Assembly: GCF_003610235.1 (NCBI RefSeq)
Contig: NZ_RAPR01000001.1
Coordinates: 7,502,001-7,566,000, forward strand
Direction: 5' to 3'
Source: Catellatospora citrea
Lineage (GTDB): Bacteria; Actinomycetota; Actinomycetes; Mycobacteriales; Micromonosporaceae
Length of the DNA: 64,000 nucleotides
The notes under the pieces were generated by a model. The model was not told where the DNA came from and did not search any database. It saw nothing but the letters and a program-made list of their open reading frames with translations. A program made the translations under genes and the position numbers. Within the stretch, counting starts at the first letter, position 1. Every line of letters begins with the position of its first letter. This document shows, one piece after another, positions 37,177 through 46,765 of this stretch.

Positions 37177-39239
37177 GCAGGGCCGACGCGACCGACGGAC
37201 GGGGCCGGAAGAAGGGCCGCGGCGGTGAGGGCGAGGAGGTCCCGCAGGAGGAGACCGGCTGGCTCGACGACCTGCGCGGCGCGAAGCAGGCCAAGGACCA
37301 GTTCGACGACAGCGACTTCACCGACGGCGGCAGCAGCCGCTGGGACAAGCTGAGCGCGCTGAGCGACGACGCGCCGGCGGGCCGTGCCCCGGGCGCCCCC
37401 GCTGCTCCGGCGGACGCCGCGCGCCGCCCGCGCGGCGGCGAGGCCCCGGCGCGCCGCCGTGACGAGGACCCCGCGGGCGGCGCCCGCCGTGCCGGTGAGG
37501 ACACCCAGGGCGGCCGCAGGCGCACCCCGGAGGAGCCGCCCGCGGGCCGCCGCCGGGCCGACGGCGAGCCCGCCGGCCGCCGGGCCGCCGAGGAGCCGGC
37601 CGGCCGCCGTGCCGCCGGCGAGGACACGCTGACCGGTCGCCGCCGCGCCGACGAGGATCCCGCGGGCCGTCGCCGCGCCGACGAGGACACCGCGACGGGC
37701 CGTCGTCGCGCCGGTGAGGACACGTCCGGCGGCCGTCGCCGGGTCGACGACGAGCCCACCGGCGGTCACCGCCGGGCCGCCGAGGAGCCGGCCGGCCGGC
37801 GTGCCGCCGCCGACGACACCGGCAGCCGCCGCCACGTCGCGGACGAGCCTGCGGGCCGCCGGGCCGGGCGGCCGGAGGCCGAGGAGCCGCGCCGGGGCCG
37901 TCCCGAGCCCGCGCCGATGGAGCCGCCGCCGGGCCGGGCCCGCCCCGACCAGCCGCTGCGCAAGCCGGGGGGCGAGCCGCCGGTGGTCCGCCGCCGGGAG
38001 ATGGATCCCACCCGTACCGGCGAGATGCCTCGCGTCGCCAACCCGCCGGCCGGGGACGGCATGCGCGGCCGCCCGGCCATGCCCCCCGCGGGCCCGGGCA
38101 AGCCGGCTGCCCCGACCGGCATGCCGGGCTCGCCTGCGGTGCGCCCGCCGGTCCGGCCCGAGCCGCAGCGCGCGGGCTTCCCGGCCGTCAGCCCGGTCTC
38201 CCCGCCGCCCGCACAGGCCCGCCCGAACCGGGGCGGCGTGCCCGTCCCGCCGGCCGGTCCGGCGCAGGGCGGCCCCGCCCCGCTCGGCGGTATGCCGCCG
38301 CAGGCGGGGCCCAACGCCGGCCCCGGACCGATGGCGGGACCGATGCCCGGCACCCACGCCGGCCCCGGCCCGAAGCCGGGCGGCCCCGGGGTGGGCCCCG
38401 GACCCGCCGCCGGCGGACGCCCGCCGGGCCGCCCCGAGCCGATCGCCGTACGCCCGCCGGACCCGAACGCCGTGGTGCCGCCCGCCGGAGACCGTCGGGC
38501 CGGACTGGCCGCGGGTGTCGACGTGATCCGCGGCGCCCGGTCGGAGGTGCGCAAGCAGCTGCGCGAGCAGCAGCGGCTGCGCATGTGGACGCTGATCGCG
38601 CTGGTGGCCGTCATCGTCGGTGCGCTGCCGTTCTACTTCGTGCTGCGCGCGGCGACCCGCGACCCCGTGCTGACGACCCTGGACGCGCTGGACGTGCCGT
38701 CGTGGGCGGTCACCTCCGGCAAGACCGAGGACAACATCTACGGCAGCCGGTGGTGCCTGATCGACTGCCGCTACCGCGAGCGCTCGCTGGAGTCCAGCAA
38801 GGGGATCGACGAGACCACGCAGGCGTACACCAAGGCGCTCACCGACGCCGGCTGGGCCCGCTGGGACGTGGCCAGCTGCGTGCTGGACGAGGGCACCCAG
38901 GGCGAGTACTCCTGCTGGCGGCGCGACGAGTTCACGCTGGACCTGTGGGTCCGTCCGATCACCACACCCGAGTGCTCCGACCTGCTGCGCAACCGGCCCA
39001 CCATCGGCCCGAGCGACGAGCCGGAGGCGGAGCCCAGCGCGGACCCGTCGGCCGCGCCCGCGGGTGACCCGGATGCCTGCAAGGGCTCCGCGGTGACCAT
39101 CAAGGTGCAGAACACGGTCGCCGACGACCGCATCCGGTTCACCGCGGACCCGAACGGTGAGCAGGGCCCCGGGACGGATGAGGAGACCGGTGAGGAGCCC
39201 GGGGTGGAGAGTCCTGCCCCGACACCGTCGGCGAGCTGA
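37173..39239 (+). CDS. hypothetical one-pass membrane protein with very long disordered Arg/Glu/Pro-rich cytosolic region
   Basis: No family recognised. In this 688-aa protein residues 1-70 are acidic/basic polar. Residues about 75-245 are degenerate tandem repeats built on GRRRADED-P/A-AGRRAAEEPA, and 245-450 are Pro/Gly-rich with PGRP/GPGPM-type repeats. About 470-492 is a single membrane helix (MWTLIALVAVIVGALPFYFV). The remaining 195 residues form an outer domain with six Cys (WCLIDC, SCV, SCW, ECS, CKGS), so disulfides are likely, and an acidic Pro-rich tail. The strict period and strong G/C bias of the repeats suggest slippage expansion. It lies in an operon with rarA upstream via the repeat peptides. 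Confidence 0.8.
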   Translation: MSRADATDGRGRKKGRGGEGEEVPQEETGWLDDLRGAKQAKDQFDDSDFTDGGSSRWDKLSALSDDAPAGRAPGAPAAPADAARRPRGGEAPARRRDEDPAGGARRAGEDTQGGRRRTPEEPPAGRRRADGEPAGRRAAEEPAGRRAAGEDTLTGRRRADEDPAGRRRADEDTATGRRRAGEDTSGGRRRVDDEPTGGHRRAAEEPAGRRAAADDTGSRRHVADEPAGRRAGRPEAEEPRRGRPEPAPMEPPPGRARPDQPLRKPGGEPPVVRRREMDPTRTGEMPRVANPPAGDGMRGRPAMPPAGPGKPAAPTGMPGSPAVRPPVRPEPQRAGFPAVSPVSPPPAQARPNRGGVPVPPAGPAQGGPAPLGGMPPQAGPNAGPGPMAGPMPGTHAGPGPKPGGPGVGPGPAAGGRPPGRPEPIAVRPPDPNAVVPPAGDRRAGLAAGVDVIRGARSEVRKQLREQQRLRMWTLIALVAVIVGALPFYFVLRAATRDPVLTTLDALDVPSWAVTSGKTEDNIYGSRWCLIDCRYRERSLESSKGIDETTQAYTKALTDAGWARWDVASCVLDEGTQGEYSCWRRDEFTLDLWVRPITTPECSDLLRNRPTIGPSDEPEAEPSADPSAAPAGDPDACKGSAVTIKVQNTVADDRIRFTADPNGEQGPGTDEETGEEPGVESPAPTPSAS

Positions 39240-39319
39240 GCCCGGCTGCTGCGAGCGCCGTCGCGGCGGGCGGTAGGGTCTGCACGTCAGGACAAAGTGC
39301 GACGTGCGGAGGATGTGGC

Positions 39320-39772
39320 ATGTCTGGAGGCGAGATCGCGGCGCTGATCGCGGCGGGTGCGTTCGCGATGCTGGTGCTGGTGCTTGCCGTGCCGATCCTG
39401 CGGCTGCGGCACACCGTCGACGCCGCCACGGTGACGTTGCGGCAGGTCAGCCAGCGCACGGGGCCGATCCTGGACAACGTGAACCTGACCGTCGACAACG
39501 TCAACACGGCGCTCGGCCAGACCCAGGTCACGCTCGACGGGGTCAACGTGCAGCTGGCGAAGGTCGACGTGATGACCCAGCACCTGGCGGCGACCACGGC
39601 CAACGTGTCGAACCTGGTGAGCGTGGTCACCGCGACCGCGGCCAGCCCGCTGGTGAAGGCGGCCGCGTTCACCTACGGCGTGCGGCGCGCCACGGCGGCC
39701 CGCAAGGAAGCCGATGAGGCAAAGTCGGTGCGTGACGAGCTCAAGGCGCGCAAGCGCACGCGGCGGGGCTGA
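39320..39772 (+). CDS. DUF948-type membrane protein
   Basis: This 150-aa protein has an N-terminal helix (about residues 5-26, IAALIAAGAFAMLVLVLAVPI) followed by a long heptad-patterned region (DNVNLTVDNVNTALGQTQVTLDG...), typical of DUF948, and a basic C-terminus (KARKRTRRG). These proteins are predicted to form membrane-tethered coiled coils; function unknown. It sits three bases before another small membrane protein and then alaS, an arrangement conserved in actinobacteria. Confidence 0.82.
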   Translation: MSGGEIAALIAAGAFAMLVLVLAVPILRLRHTVDAATVTLRQVSQRTGPILDNVNLTVDNVNTALGQTQVTLDGVNVQLAKVDVMTQHLAATTANVSNLVSVVTATAASPLVKAAAFTYGVRRATAARKEADEAKSVRDELKARKRTRRG

Positions 39773-39775
39773 GCC

Positions 39776-40093
39776 ATGATCCGCAGGCTGCTCTGGCTCG
39801 GCGTCGGCATCGGCGTCGGCGTCGTGGTGGTGCGGTTGGTGACCCGCCAGGCGCGCAAGTTCACCCCGGCCGGGCTGGCCGGGACCGCCCAGGAATCCAT
39901 TGGTCACGCCGCGGGCTCGATGCGTAGTTTTATGGATGACGTCCGCGACGGCATGGCCGAGCGCGAGGACGAGCTCCTGGCGGCGTTCGAGGACGGTGTC
40001 TCGATCGAGCCCGTCGACCTGCCGTGGGCCCACGGGGTCGGCAGCAAGTTCTATCAGTTCAAGCAGCAGCAGGAAGGTGAGCAGCAGCGATGA
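39776..40093 (+). CDS. small membrane protein of unknown function (DUF6167-like)
   Basis: This 105-aa protein has one N-terminal membrane helix ([20 protein letters not shown]), then a helical polar region ([20 protein letters not shown]) and a Gln/Glu-rich tail. Proteins of this kind recur between the DUF948 gene and alaS in Streptomyces and relatives; their role is not known. Its stop overlaps the alaS start (ATGA), tying its translation to alaS. Confidence 0.78.
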   Translation: MIRRLLWLGVGIGVGVVVVRLVTRQARKFTPAGLAGTAQESIGHAAGSMRSFMDDVRDGMAEREDELLAAFEDGVSIEPVDLPWAHGVGSKFYQFKQQQEGEQQR

Positions 40094-42768
40094 GGACCGC
40101 GGAAGTCAAGCGACGGTTCCTGGCGCACTTCGAGGCCAACGGGCACACCGTGGTTCCGAGCGCTCCACTGCCGGCTATCGACGATCCGAACCTGCTGTTC
40201 GTCAATGCCGGCATGGTGCAGTTCGTGCCCTACTTCCTGGGCCAGCAGACCCCGCCGTTCCGGCGTGCGGTCAGCGTGCAGAAGTGCATCCGGACGCCGG
40301 ACATCGACGAGGTCGGCAAGACCTCCCGGCACGGCACGTTCTTCCAGATGAACGGCAATTTCTCCTTCGGTGACTACTTCAAGGAGGAGGCGATCCGCCT
40401 CTCCTGGGATCTGATCACCAAGCCGCTCGAGGCGGGCGGGTTCGGCATCGACCAGAGCAAGATCTGGGCGACCGTGTATCTCGACGACGACGAGTCGATC
40501 GGCTACTGGCGCGCGGTGGGCCTGCCGGCGGAGCGCATCGTGCGCCGCGGCAAGGCGGACAACTTCTGGTCCATGGGCATCCCGGGGCCGTGCGGCCCGT
40601 GCTCGGAGATCTACGTCGACCGCGGCCCGGCCTACGGCCGCGAGGGCGGTCCGGAGGTCGACGAGGACCGCTACATGGAGATCTGGAACAACGTCTTCAT
40701 GCAGTACGAGCGGGGTCCGGGCACCGACAAGGAGAACTACCCGATCCTGGGCGACCTGCCGGCGCAGAACATCGACACCGGCATGGGCCTGGAGCGGATG
40801 GCCTCGATCATGCAGGGGGTGGACAACCTCTACGAGATCGACGAGGTCCGCCCGCTGATCGACAAGGCGTGTGAGCTGACCGGCAAGCGCTACAACGTCA
40901 ACCACACGCACACCGCGAGCGAGTCGCACCCCGACGACGTGCGGCTGCGTGTCATCGCCGACCACGTGCGCACCTCGCTGATGCTGATCGGCGACGGCGT
41001 GACCCCGTCCAACGAGGGCCGCGGCTACGTGCTGCGCCGCATCATGCGCCGGGCGATCCGGGCGATGCGCCTGCTCGGTTACGAGGACCCGGCGCTGCCG
41101 GAGCTGCTGCCGGTGGCGCGCGACAGCATGTCGCCGTCGTACCCGGAGATCGCGACGGACTTCGGCCGCATCTCGCAGTACGCGTACGCCGAGGAGGAGG
41201 CGTTCCGCAGCACGCTGCGCGCGGGCACGACGATCCTGGACGTGGCGGTCGCCGACACGAAGAAGGCCGGTGGGAAGACCCTCGCCGGCGACAAGGCGTT
41301 CCAGCTGCACGACACGTACGGCTTCCCGATCGACCTGACCCTGGAGATCGCGGCCGAGCAGGGCCTGTCGGTGGACACCGACGGGTTCAAGCGGCTCATG
41401 ACCGAGCAGCGCAAGCGGGCCAAGGCCGACGCGCAGGCGCGCAAGACCGGCCACGCCGATCTGTCGGCGTACCGGGGCGCGCTGGACGCGGGCGGCGCGG
41501 TGGAGTTCACCGGCTACGCCGAGGTGTCGCGCGAGTCGAAGGTGCGCGCGCTGATCGGCGGCGAGGGCCTGATCACCTCGGCGAGCGAGGGCGAGCTGGT
41601 CGAGGTCGTGCTCGACGTCACCCCGTTCTACGCCGAGGGCGGCGGACAGCTGCCCGACCTGGGCCTGATCACGGTCGGCGGCGGCAAGGTCGAGGTGCTC
41701 GACGTGCAGCAGCCGCTGCCGGGCCTGATCGTGCACAAGGCGCGGGTCGTCGAGGGCGAGGTCCGCTCCGGCGAGGCCGGCTACGCGCAGATCGACGTGG
41801 AGCGCCGCCGGGCGATCTCCCGCGCGCACACCGCGACCCACCTGGTGCACCAGACCATGCGCAACTTCCTCGGGGAGTCGGCGACCCAGGCGGGTTCGCT
41901 GAACGCGCCGGGCCGGCTGCGGTTCGACTTCAACACCCCCGGCGCGGTGCCGGCCAGCGTGCTGCACGACGTCGAGCAGCAGGTCAACGAGGTGCTGATG
42001 AGCGACCTGGAGGTGCGCGCGTTCGTCACCTCGCAGGCCGAGGCCAAGCGGCTGGGCGCGATGGCGCTGTTCGGCGAGAAGTACGGCGAGTACGTGCGCG
42101 TCGTCGAGGTCGGCGAGTACGCCCGCGAGCTGTGCGGCGGCACCCACGCGGCCCGTTCGGGCCAGCTGGGCCTGGTGAAGATCCTGTCGGAGGCGTCGAT
42201 CGGCTCCGGCGTGCGCCGGGTCGACGCGCTGGTCGGCATGGACGCGTTCCGGCACCTGGCCAAGGAGCACCTGCTGGTGTCGCGCCTGGCCGAGCTGTAC
42301 CGGGTGCCCAGCGAGCAGGTCGCCGACCGGGTCGAGCAGACCGTGGCGCAGTTGCGTGACGCGGAGCGCGAGCTGGAGAAGATGCGCGCGCAGCTGGTGC
42401 TCGGCGGGGCGGCGGCGCTGGCCGAGGGCGCGCTCGACCTGGGCGGCGTGGCGTACGTGGGCACCGAGGCGCCCGAGGGCGCGGCAGTCAACGACGTGCG
42501 CACGCTGGCGCAGGAGGTGCGCGGCCGCTTCCCGGCGGACCGTCCCGCGGTGGTCGCGGTGGCGTCGCGGGCCAACGGCAAGGCGTCGCTGATCGTGGCG
42601 ATCAACGACGCGGCCAAGTCCCGCGGCCTGTCCGCGCAGGACCTGGTCAAGGGCGCGCTGTCGGGCCGCGGTGGCGGCAACGCCGACCTGGCGCAGGGCG
42701 GCGGCGTGCCCGCCGACCAGGCCCCGCACCTGCTGGGCGCCGTGCAGAACGCGGTGCAGACCCGCTGA
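40090..42768 (+). CDS. alaS: alanyl-tRNA synthetase
   Basis: This 892-aa enzyme charges tRNA-Ala and edits mischarged Ser/Gly. The class II catalytic core begins [20 protein letters not shown], with [15 protein letters not shown] and the motif 3 region [14 protein letters not shown]. The editing domain zinc site is formed by His 580/His 584 (AHTATH) and Cys 682/His 686 (CGGTH), all present. The C-terminal coiled-coil/DHHA1 region ends [15 protein letters not shown]. Full length for the family. It overlaps the preceding small gene by four bases. Confidence 0.97.
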   Translation: MRTAEVKRRFLAHFEANGHTVVPSAPLPAIDDPNLLFVNAGMVQFVPYFLGQQTPPFRRAVSVQKCIRTPDIDEVGKTSRHGTFFQMNGNFSFGDYFKEEAIRLSWDLITKPLEAGGFGIDQSKIWATVYLDDDESIGYWRAVGLPAERIVRRGKADNFWSMGIPGPCGPCSEIYVDRGPAYGREGGPEVDEDRYMEIWNNVFMQYERGPGTDKENYPILGDLPAQNIDTGMGLERMASIMQGVDNLYEIDEVRPLIDKACELTGKRYNVNHTHTASESHPDDVRLRVIADHVRTSLMLIGDGVTPSNEGRGYVLRRIMRRAIRAMRLLGYEDPALPELLPVARDSMSPSYPEIATDFGRISQYAYAEEEAFRSTLRAGTTILDVAVADTKKAGGKTLAGDKAFQLHDTYGFPIDLTLEIAAEQGLSVDTDGFKRLMTEQRKRAKADAQARKTGHADLSAYRGALDAGGAVEFTGYAEVSRESKVRALIGGEGLITSASEGELVEVVLDVTPFYAEGGGQLPDLGLITVGGGKVEVLDVQQPLPGLIVHKARVVEGEVRSGEAGYAQIDVERRRAISRAHTATHLVHQTMRNFLGESATQAGSLNAPGRLRFDFNTPGAVPASVLHDVEQQVNEVLMSDLEVRAFVTSQAEAKRLGAMALFGEKYGEYVRVVEVGEYARELCGGTHAARSGQLGLVKILSEASIGSGVRRVDALVGMDAFRHLAKEHLLVSRLAELYRVPSEQVADRVEQTVAQLRDAERELEKMRAQLVLGGAAALAEGALDLGGVAYVGTEAPEGAAVNDVRTLAQEVRGRFPADRPAVVAVASRANGKASLIVAINDAAKSRGLSAQDLVKGALSGRGGGNADLAQGGGVPADQAPHLLGAVQNAVQTR

Positions 42769-42782
42769 TCCGAGTAGTACTT

Positions 42783-42836
42783 CCGGAGCTCCGCCCCTGC
42801 CGTTCTCGCGGCGTCGGGGCGGGGCTCCGGTCTTTT
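42783..42836 (+). terminator. terminator after alaS
   Basis: CCGGAGCTCCGCCCC (42783-42797) pairs with GGGGCGGGGCTCCGG (42816-42830) with one wobble, followed by TCTTTTC. It ends the rarA-alaS transcript, though ruvX may also be reached by read-through. Confidence 0.8.
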
Positions 42837-42853
42837 CGTGTGGAGGGAAAGTC

Positions 42854-43312
42854 ATGACGTGGACCCGTGGGGTGCGGCTGGGTGTCGATGTGGGCACGGT
42901 GCGGATCGGGGTGGCGGTGTGCGATCCGGACGGGATCCTGGCAACACCGCTGGTCACGGTGGCACGTCAGGCCAAACCGGATGATTCTGACATTTCGGCT
43001 GATATGGTGGAGATCGCGCGCCTGGTGGCCGACCATGGCACGGTGGAGGTGGTGGTGGGCCTGCCCATCAACCTCGCCGGGGTCGAGGGGCCGGCCGCCA
43101 AGCACGTGAGGGCATACGCCGACGCCCTGGCCGGTCTGATCGCGCCGGTGCCGGTGGTGCTCGCTGACGAGAGGATGTCCACCGTCACGGCCACCCGGCG
43201 GCTCTCCGACCGCGGTGTCCGGGGCAAGCGGCAGCGTGCCGTCGTCGACCAGGCGGCCGCGGTGGAGATCCTGCAGGGTTGGCTCGACGCGCAGCGAAGG
43301 CGAGCAGGATGA
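42854..43312 (+). CDS. ruvX: RuvX/YqgF-family Holliday-junction resolvase-like nuclease
   Basis: This 152-aa RNase-H-fold protein has VRLGVDVGTVRIGVAVCDPDG with the first catalytic Asp, VVVGLPINLAG, VVLADERMSTVTATRRL with the central Glu region and the late Asp in VVDQAAAVEILQ. In bacteria it is linked to pre-16S rRNA 5' processing and to recombination. ATG 42854 has GGAGGG upstream. Its stop overlaps the start of the first mltG gene. Confidence 0.93.
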   Translation: MTWTRGVRLGVDVGTVRIGVAVCDPDGILATPLVTVARQAKPDDSDISADMVEIARLVADHGTVEVVVGLPINLAGVEGPAAKHVRAYADALAGLIAPVPVVLADERMSTVTATRRLSDRGVRGKRQRAVVDQAAAVEILQGWLDAQRRRAG

Positions 43313-44532
43313 TCGACGAACTGGACCGTGCTTTCGACGACGACCACGACGAAGATCCCCGGCGGGAGTTGCCGCCGGGCGAGGCGAGTCGTCAGCGAAG
43401 GCGGTTCAGCTGGATGCGGTCCGTGCTCGCCATGGGCCTGGCCCTGGTGCTGCTCGGGGCGCTGGGCATCGGCGCGGTGCTGGTGTACCAGAAGATCAGC
43501 GGGGCGTTCGGCACACCCGACTGGGCCACCTCCGCCGACGGCCACGAGGTGCAGATCGAGATCAAGAGCGGGGACACCCAGGCCGAAATCGCCCGCACCC
43601 TGAAGGCGGCCGGCATCATCGCCAGCGAGAAGGCCTTCATCGAGGCGGGCGAGCGCAACCCGGACGCGCTGCGCATCCAGCCGGGCTACTACAAGATGCG
43701 CACCCACATGAGCGCCAAGGACGCGATCCTGCGCCTGCTGGATCTGAAGAACCGGATCGTCAACGGGATCACCATCCCGGAGGGGCTGAGCTCGTTCCGG
43801 GTGTTCAAGCTGCTGGCGGCCAAGACCGGCATTCCCGAGGCCGACTTCAAGGCCGCCGCCGAGGACCCGATCGCGCTCGGCGTGCCCGACTGGTGGTTCA
43901 ACCGCACCGACGACAAGAAGGTCGCGCCGTCGGTCGAGGGCTTCCTGTTCCCCGACACCTACGAGTTCGCCCCGAACGCCACCGCGGACGCCATCCTGCG
44001 GGTCATGGTCAACCGCTTCCTCACGGTCACCGGCAGCATGAACTTCGCGGAGACGGTCCCGGCGCAGCTCGGTGGGATCGCACCGTACGAGGCGCTGATC
44101 GTGGCCTCCCTCGCCCAGGCCGAGGCGGGCAACGCCGACGACTTCGGCAAGGTGGCGCGGGTCGCCTACAACCGGGTCTACAAGCGGATCCCGGACCTGA
44201 CCTGTGCCTGCTTCCAGTTCGACGTGACCGTGAACTACTCGCGGGAGCTGGCCGGCAAGGACCCCAAGCCGTCCAGCGGGCTGACCCACGACGAGTTGAC
44301 CGACCCGAAGAACCCGTACGGCCGCAACGCCGAGGGGATGATCCCCACTCCGATCAACAACCCGGGCAAGGCCGCGCTGGAGGGCGCGATGGAGCCGCCG
44401 AAGGGTGACTGGTACTACTTCGTGGCGACCGACAAGGAGGGCCACTCGGCCTTCTCGGAGACGTTCGAGGAGTTCTGCCAGGACAACGAGACGGCCGTGA
44501 AGAACAAGGTGCTCAAGCAGAGCTCTTGTTGA
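43309..44532 (+). CDS. mltG: endolytic murein transglycosylase MltG, paralogue 1
   Basis: MltG cleaves nascent glycan strands outside the membrane and sets their length. This 407-aa protein has a roughly 45-residue charged cytosolic N-terminus, one helix (about 40-62, WMRSVLAMGLALVLLGALGIG), a LysM-like segment (EIKSGDTQAEIARTLKAAGI) and the YceG/MltG domain with catalytic Glu 272 in VASLAQAEAG. The substrate-groove motif is TCACFQFDVTVNY, where a CxC pair is unusual. The C-terminus ends in SSC. Overlap with ruvX (ATGA) and position before aroE mark it as the ancestral-locus copy. Confidence 0.93.
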   Translation: MIDELDRAFDDDHDEDPRRELPPGEASRQRRRFSWMRSVLAMGLALVLLGALGIGAVLVYQKISGAFGTPDWATSADGHEVQIEIKSGDTQAEIARTLKAAGIIASEKAFIEAGERNPDALRIQPGYYKMRTHMSAKDAILRLLDLKNRIVNGITIPEGLSSFRVFKLLAAKTGIPEADFKAAAEDPIALGVPDWWFNRTDDKKVAPSVEGFLFPDTYEFAPNATADAILRVMVNRFLTVTGSMNFAETVPAQLGGIAPYEALIVASLAQAEAGNADDFGKVARVAYNRVYKRIPDLTCACFQFDVTVNYSRELAGKDPKPSSGLTHDELTDPKNPYGRNAEGMIPTPINNPGKAALEGAMEPPKGDWYYFVATDKEGHSAFSETFEEFCQDNETAVKNKVLKQSSC

Positions 44533-44665
44533 GCCGCCCGTCTTGTCCGAATGCGCCCGATAGATCCTGGGTGGAAGCTGAAAACCCACCGTCCGCCCGG
44601 GGGTGTGCAAAACCCTTCACGTGTAACGTAGCCGCCGATGGCGACCCGTACGCGAGAGGGCACCG

Positions 44666-45922
44666 ATGACTGACGAGCTTTTCCTGTCGTTCGAGGAGCA
44701 CCCCGAACGCGGCCAACAGCGGCGTCGGCACGGGGTGGACAACAACCGTGGCCGCAACACGAACAACAAGAAGAAGAAAAAGAAGAAGAAACGCGGCCGC
44801 GGCCGCTCCTTCCTCGCGCTCTTCCTCACCCTGTTCCTGCTGGGCGGCCTGGCCGGTGGTGCGTACCTGGGCTATGACAAGATCAAGAACTTCCTGGTCA
44901 CCCCCGACTACACCAGCGCGGCCTCCTCCGCCGAGGTCGAGGTGGAGATCAAGCAGGGCTCCCTCGGCCTGGACATGGCCAAGGCGCTCAAGAACAAGGA
45001 CGTGATCAAGAGCGAGCAGGCGTTCATCGAGGCGTGGGAGAACAACCCCGACGCCAAGAAGATCCAGCCCGGCCTGTACAAGCTGCGTGTGCAGATCAGT
45101 GCCGCCGACGCGATCACGATGCTGCTCGACACCAAGAACCGGATGGTCAACGGCATCCTCATCGCCGAAGGCCTGTCCACCTTCAAGATCTACAAGCTGC
45201 TCTCGGAGAAGCTGGGCATCCCGGAGGCCGACTTCAAGGCCGCGGCGAAGGACCCGATCGCGCTGGGCGTGCCCGCGTGGTGGTTCAAGCGGGAGGACGG
45301 CAAGAAGGAGAGCCGCTCGATCGAGGGCTTCCTGTTCCCGGACACCTACGAGTTCCCGAAGAACGTGACCGCCAAGTCGGCCCTGGCGATGATGGTCGAG
45401 CGATTCATCAAGGTCACCGGCGACATGGGCTACGCCGACAAGGCCGCCGAGCTGAACATCTCGCCCTACCAGGCGCTGATCGTGGCGTCGCTGGCGCAGG
45501 CCGAGGCGGGCAACTCCGACGACCTCGGCAAGGTGGCCCGGGTGTCCTACAACCGCGTCTTCAGTGAAGAGGCCGTCGCCGAGATCGGCACCTGCCACTG
45601 CCTGCAGTTCGACGTGACCGTCAACTACTCGCGGGAGATCGCGGGCAAGCCGCCCGTGCACTCCAGTGAGCTGAGCCAGGCCGAGCTGACGGACGCGAAG
45701 AACCCGTACAACCGCAATGCCAAGGGCCTGCCGCCCACGCCGATCAACAACCCCGGCAAGCTGGCGCTGGCGGGGGCGGCCGACCCGCCCAAGGGCAACT
45801 GGATCTACTTCGTGGCCATCGACAAGGAGGGCCACTCGGCCTTCTCGGCGACGCACACCCAGTTCTGCAAGGACAACCAGACGGCCGTGAAGAACAAGGT
45901 GCTGCCGCGGAGTTCCTGCTGA
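44666..45922 (+). CDS. endolytic murein transglycosylase MltG, paralogue 2
   Basis: This 418-aa protein is a close paralogue of the gene at 43309. The cytosolic N-terminus holds a run of eight Lys (encoded by an A-rich tract at 44769-44791) followed by RGRGR, then a helix (about 50-70). LysM-like EIKQGSLGLDMAKALKNKDVI precedes the MltG domain with catalytic Glu 280 (VASLAQAEAG) and TCHCLQFDVTVNY; the end is SSC. All catalytic features are kept, so it should be active. The start MTDELFLSFEE matches the start of paralogue 3. It has its own upstream space (133 bases). It shares one base with aroE. Confidence 0.92.
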   Translation: MTDELFLSFEEHPERGQQRRRHGVDNNRGRNTNNKKKKKKKKRGRGRSFLALFLTLFLLGGLAGGAYLGYDKIKNFLVTPDYTSAASSAEVEVEIKQGSLGLDMAKALKNKDVIKSEQAFIEAWENNPDAKKIQPGLYKLRVQISAADAITMLLDTKNRMVNGILIAEGLSTFKIYKLLSEKLGIPEADFKAAAKDPIALGVPAWWFKREDGKKESRSIEGFLFPDTYEFPKNVTAKSALAMMVERFIKVTGDMGYADKAAELNISPYQALIVASLAQAEAGNSDDLGKVARVSYNRVFSEEAVAEIGTCHCLQFDVTVNYSREIAGKPPVHSSELSQAELTDAKNPYNRNAKGLPPTPINNPGKLALAGAADPPKGNWIYFVAIDKEGHSAFSATHTQFCKDNQTAVKNKVLPRSSC

Positions 45923-46728
45923 TGCAGGCGGCGGTCCTCGGCAAGCCGGTCAGCCACTCGCTGTCGCCCGTCCTGCACAACGCGGGCTACGCGGCGGCGG
46001 GACTGACCGGCTGGTCGTACACCGCGATCGAGTGTGCCGAGGCCGACCTGCCCGCCTTCGTGGCGGGCCTGGATGCGCAGTGGGCGGGGCTGTCGCTGAC
46101 CATGCCGCTCAAGGAGGTGGGGCTGGCCGTCGCCACGGCGGTCAGCCCGATCGCCGCCGCGGTCGGGGCCGCGAACACGCTGGTCCACCAGCCGGACGGC
46201 AGCTGGCGGGCGGACAACACCGACGTGCCGGGCATGGTCGCGGCGCTCCGCGAGGCGGGCATCACCGCGGTGTCGCGGGTCGCCGTGCTCGGCGCGGGCG
46301 GCACCGCGCGGGCCGCCGTGGCGGCGGCGGCGCAGCTGGGGGCCGAGTCCGTGATCGTGTACGCCCGCCGCGCCGAGGCGATCGACGAGCTGCGGCCCGG
46401 GGCCGACGCGCTCGGCGTGCCGCTGACCGGCGCGGGCTGGTCGGCGGCGGAGGAGTGCGCCCGCGCCGACGTGGTGATCTCGACGGTGCCCAAGGGTGTC
46501 GCCGACCACCTCCAGGTGCCGTGGCGGGCGAAGACGGTGCTGTTCGACGCGCTCTACGACCCGTGGCCCACCCCGCTGGCCGCCTCGGCGCAGCGGGCCG
46601 GAAACCGGATCGTGTCCGGTTTGGATCTTCTTTTGAATCAGGCTCTGGGGCAGTTCGAGCAGTTCACGGGCGTGGCAGCGCCTGTCGAGGCGATGCGCGG
46701 GGCACTACGGGACGCGCGCCGTCGCTAG
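45922..46728 (+). CDS. aroE: shikimate dehydrogenase
   Basis: The enzyme reduces 3-dehydroshikimate to shikimate with NADPH (chorismate pathway). This 268-aa protein has substrate residues in GKPVSHSLSPVLHN, catalytic Lys 64 in TMPLKE and Asp 101 in ADNTDV, the NADP-binding VLGAGGTARAAVAAA and the closing GLDLLLNQALGQFE. ATG 45922 overlaps the mltG paralogue 2 stop (TGATG), so the two are translationally coupled. It is separated from aroCKBQ by mltG paralogue 3, gdpD and a dehydrogenase gene, an interruption of the usual aroE-aroC neighbourhood. Confidence 0.93.
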   Translation: MQAAVLGKPVSHSLSPVLHNAGYAAAGLTGWSYTAIECAEADLPAFVAGLDAQWAGLSLTMPLKEVGLAVATAVSPIAAAVGAANTLVHQPDGSWRADNTDVPGMVAALREAGITAVSRVAVLGAGGTARAAVAAAAQLGAESVIVYARRAEAIDELRPGADALGVPLTGAGWSAAEECARADVVISTVPKGVADHLQVPWRAKTVLFDALYDPWPTPLAASAQRAGNRIVSGLDLLLNQALGQFEQFTGVAAPVEAMRGALRDARRR

Positions 46729-46765
46729 CCTGTCCGGGTCGGTGCGACCCTGGGGAGGCATACCG

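Noticed and set aside
37500..37860. Short regular repeats that might be a CRISPR array
   Set aside because: The period follows codons of an Arg/Ala/Glu-rich protein; there are no spacers of constant length, no identical repeats and no cas genes nearby.
44769..44791. A-rich tract in mltG paralogue 2 as a frameshift or slippage site
   Set aside because: The frame continues into a normal membrane helix and catalytic domain. The tract (AAG/AAA Lys codons interrupted by G) lacks a long pure A run or a downstream slippery structure.
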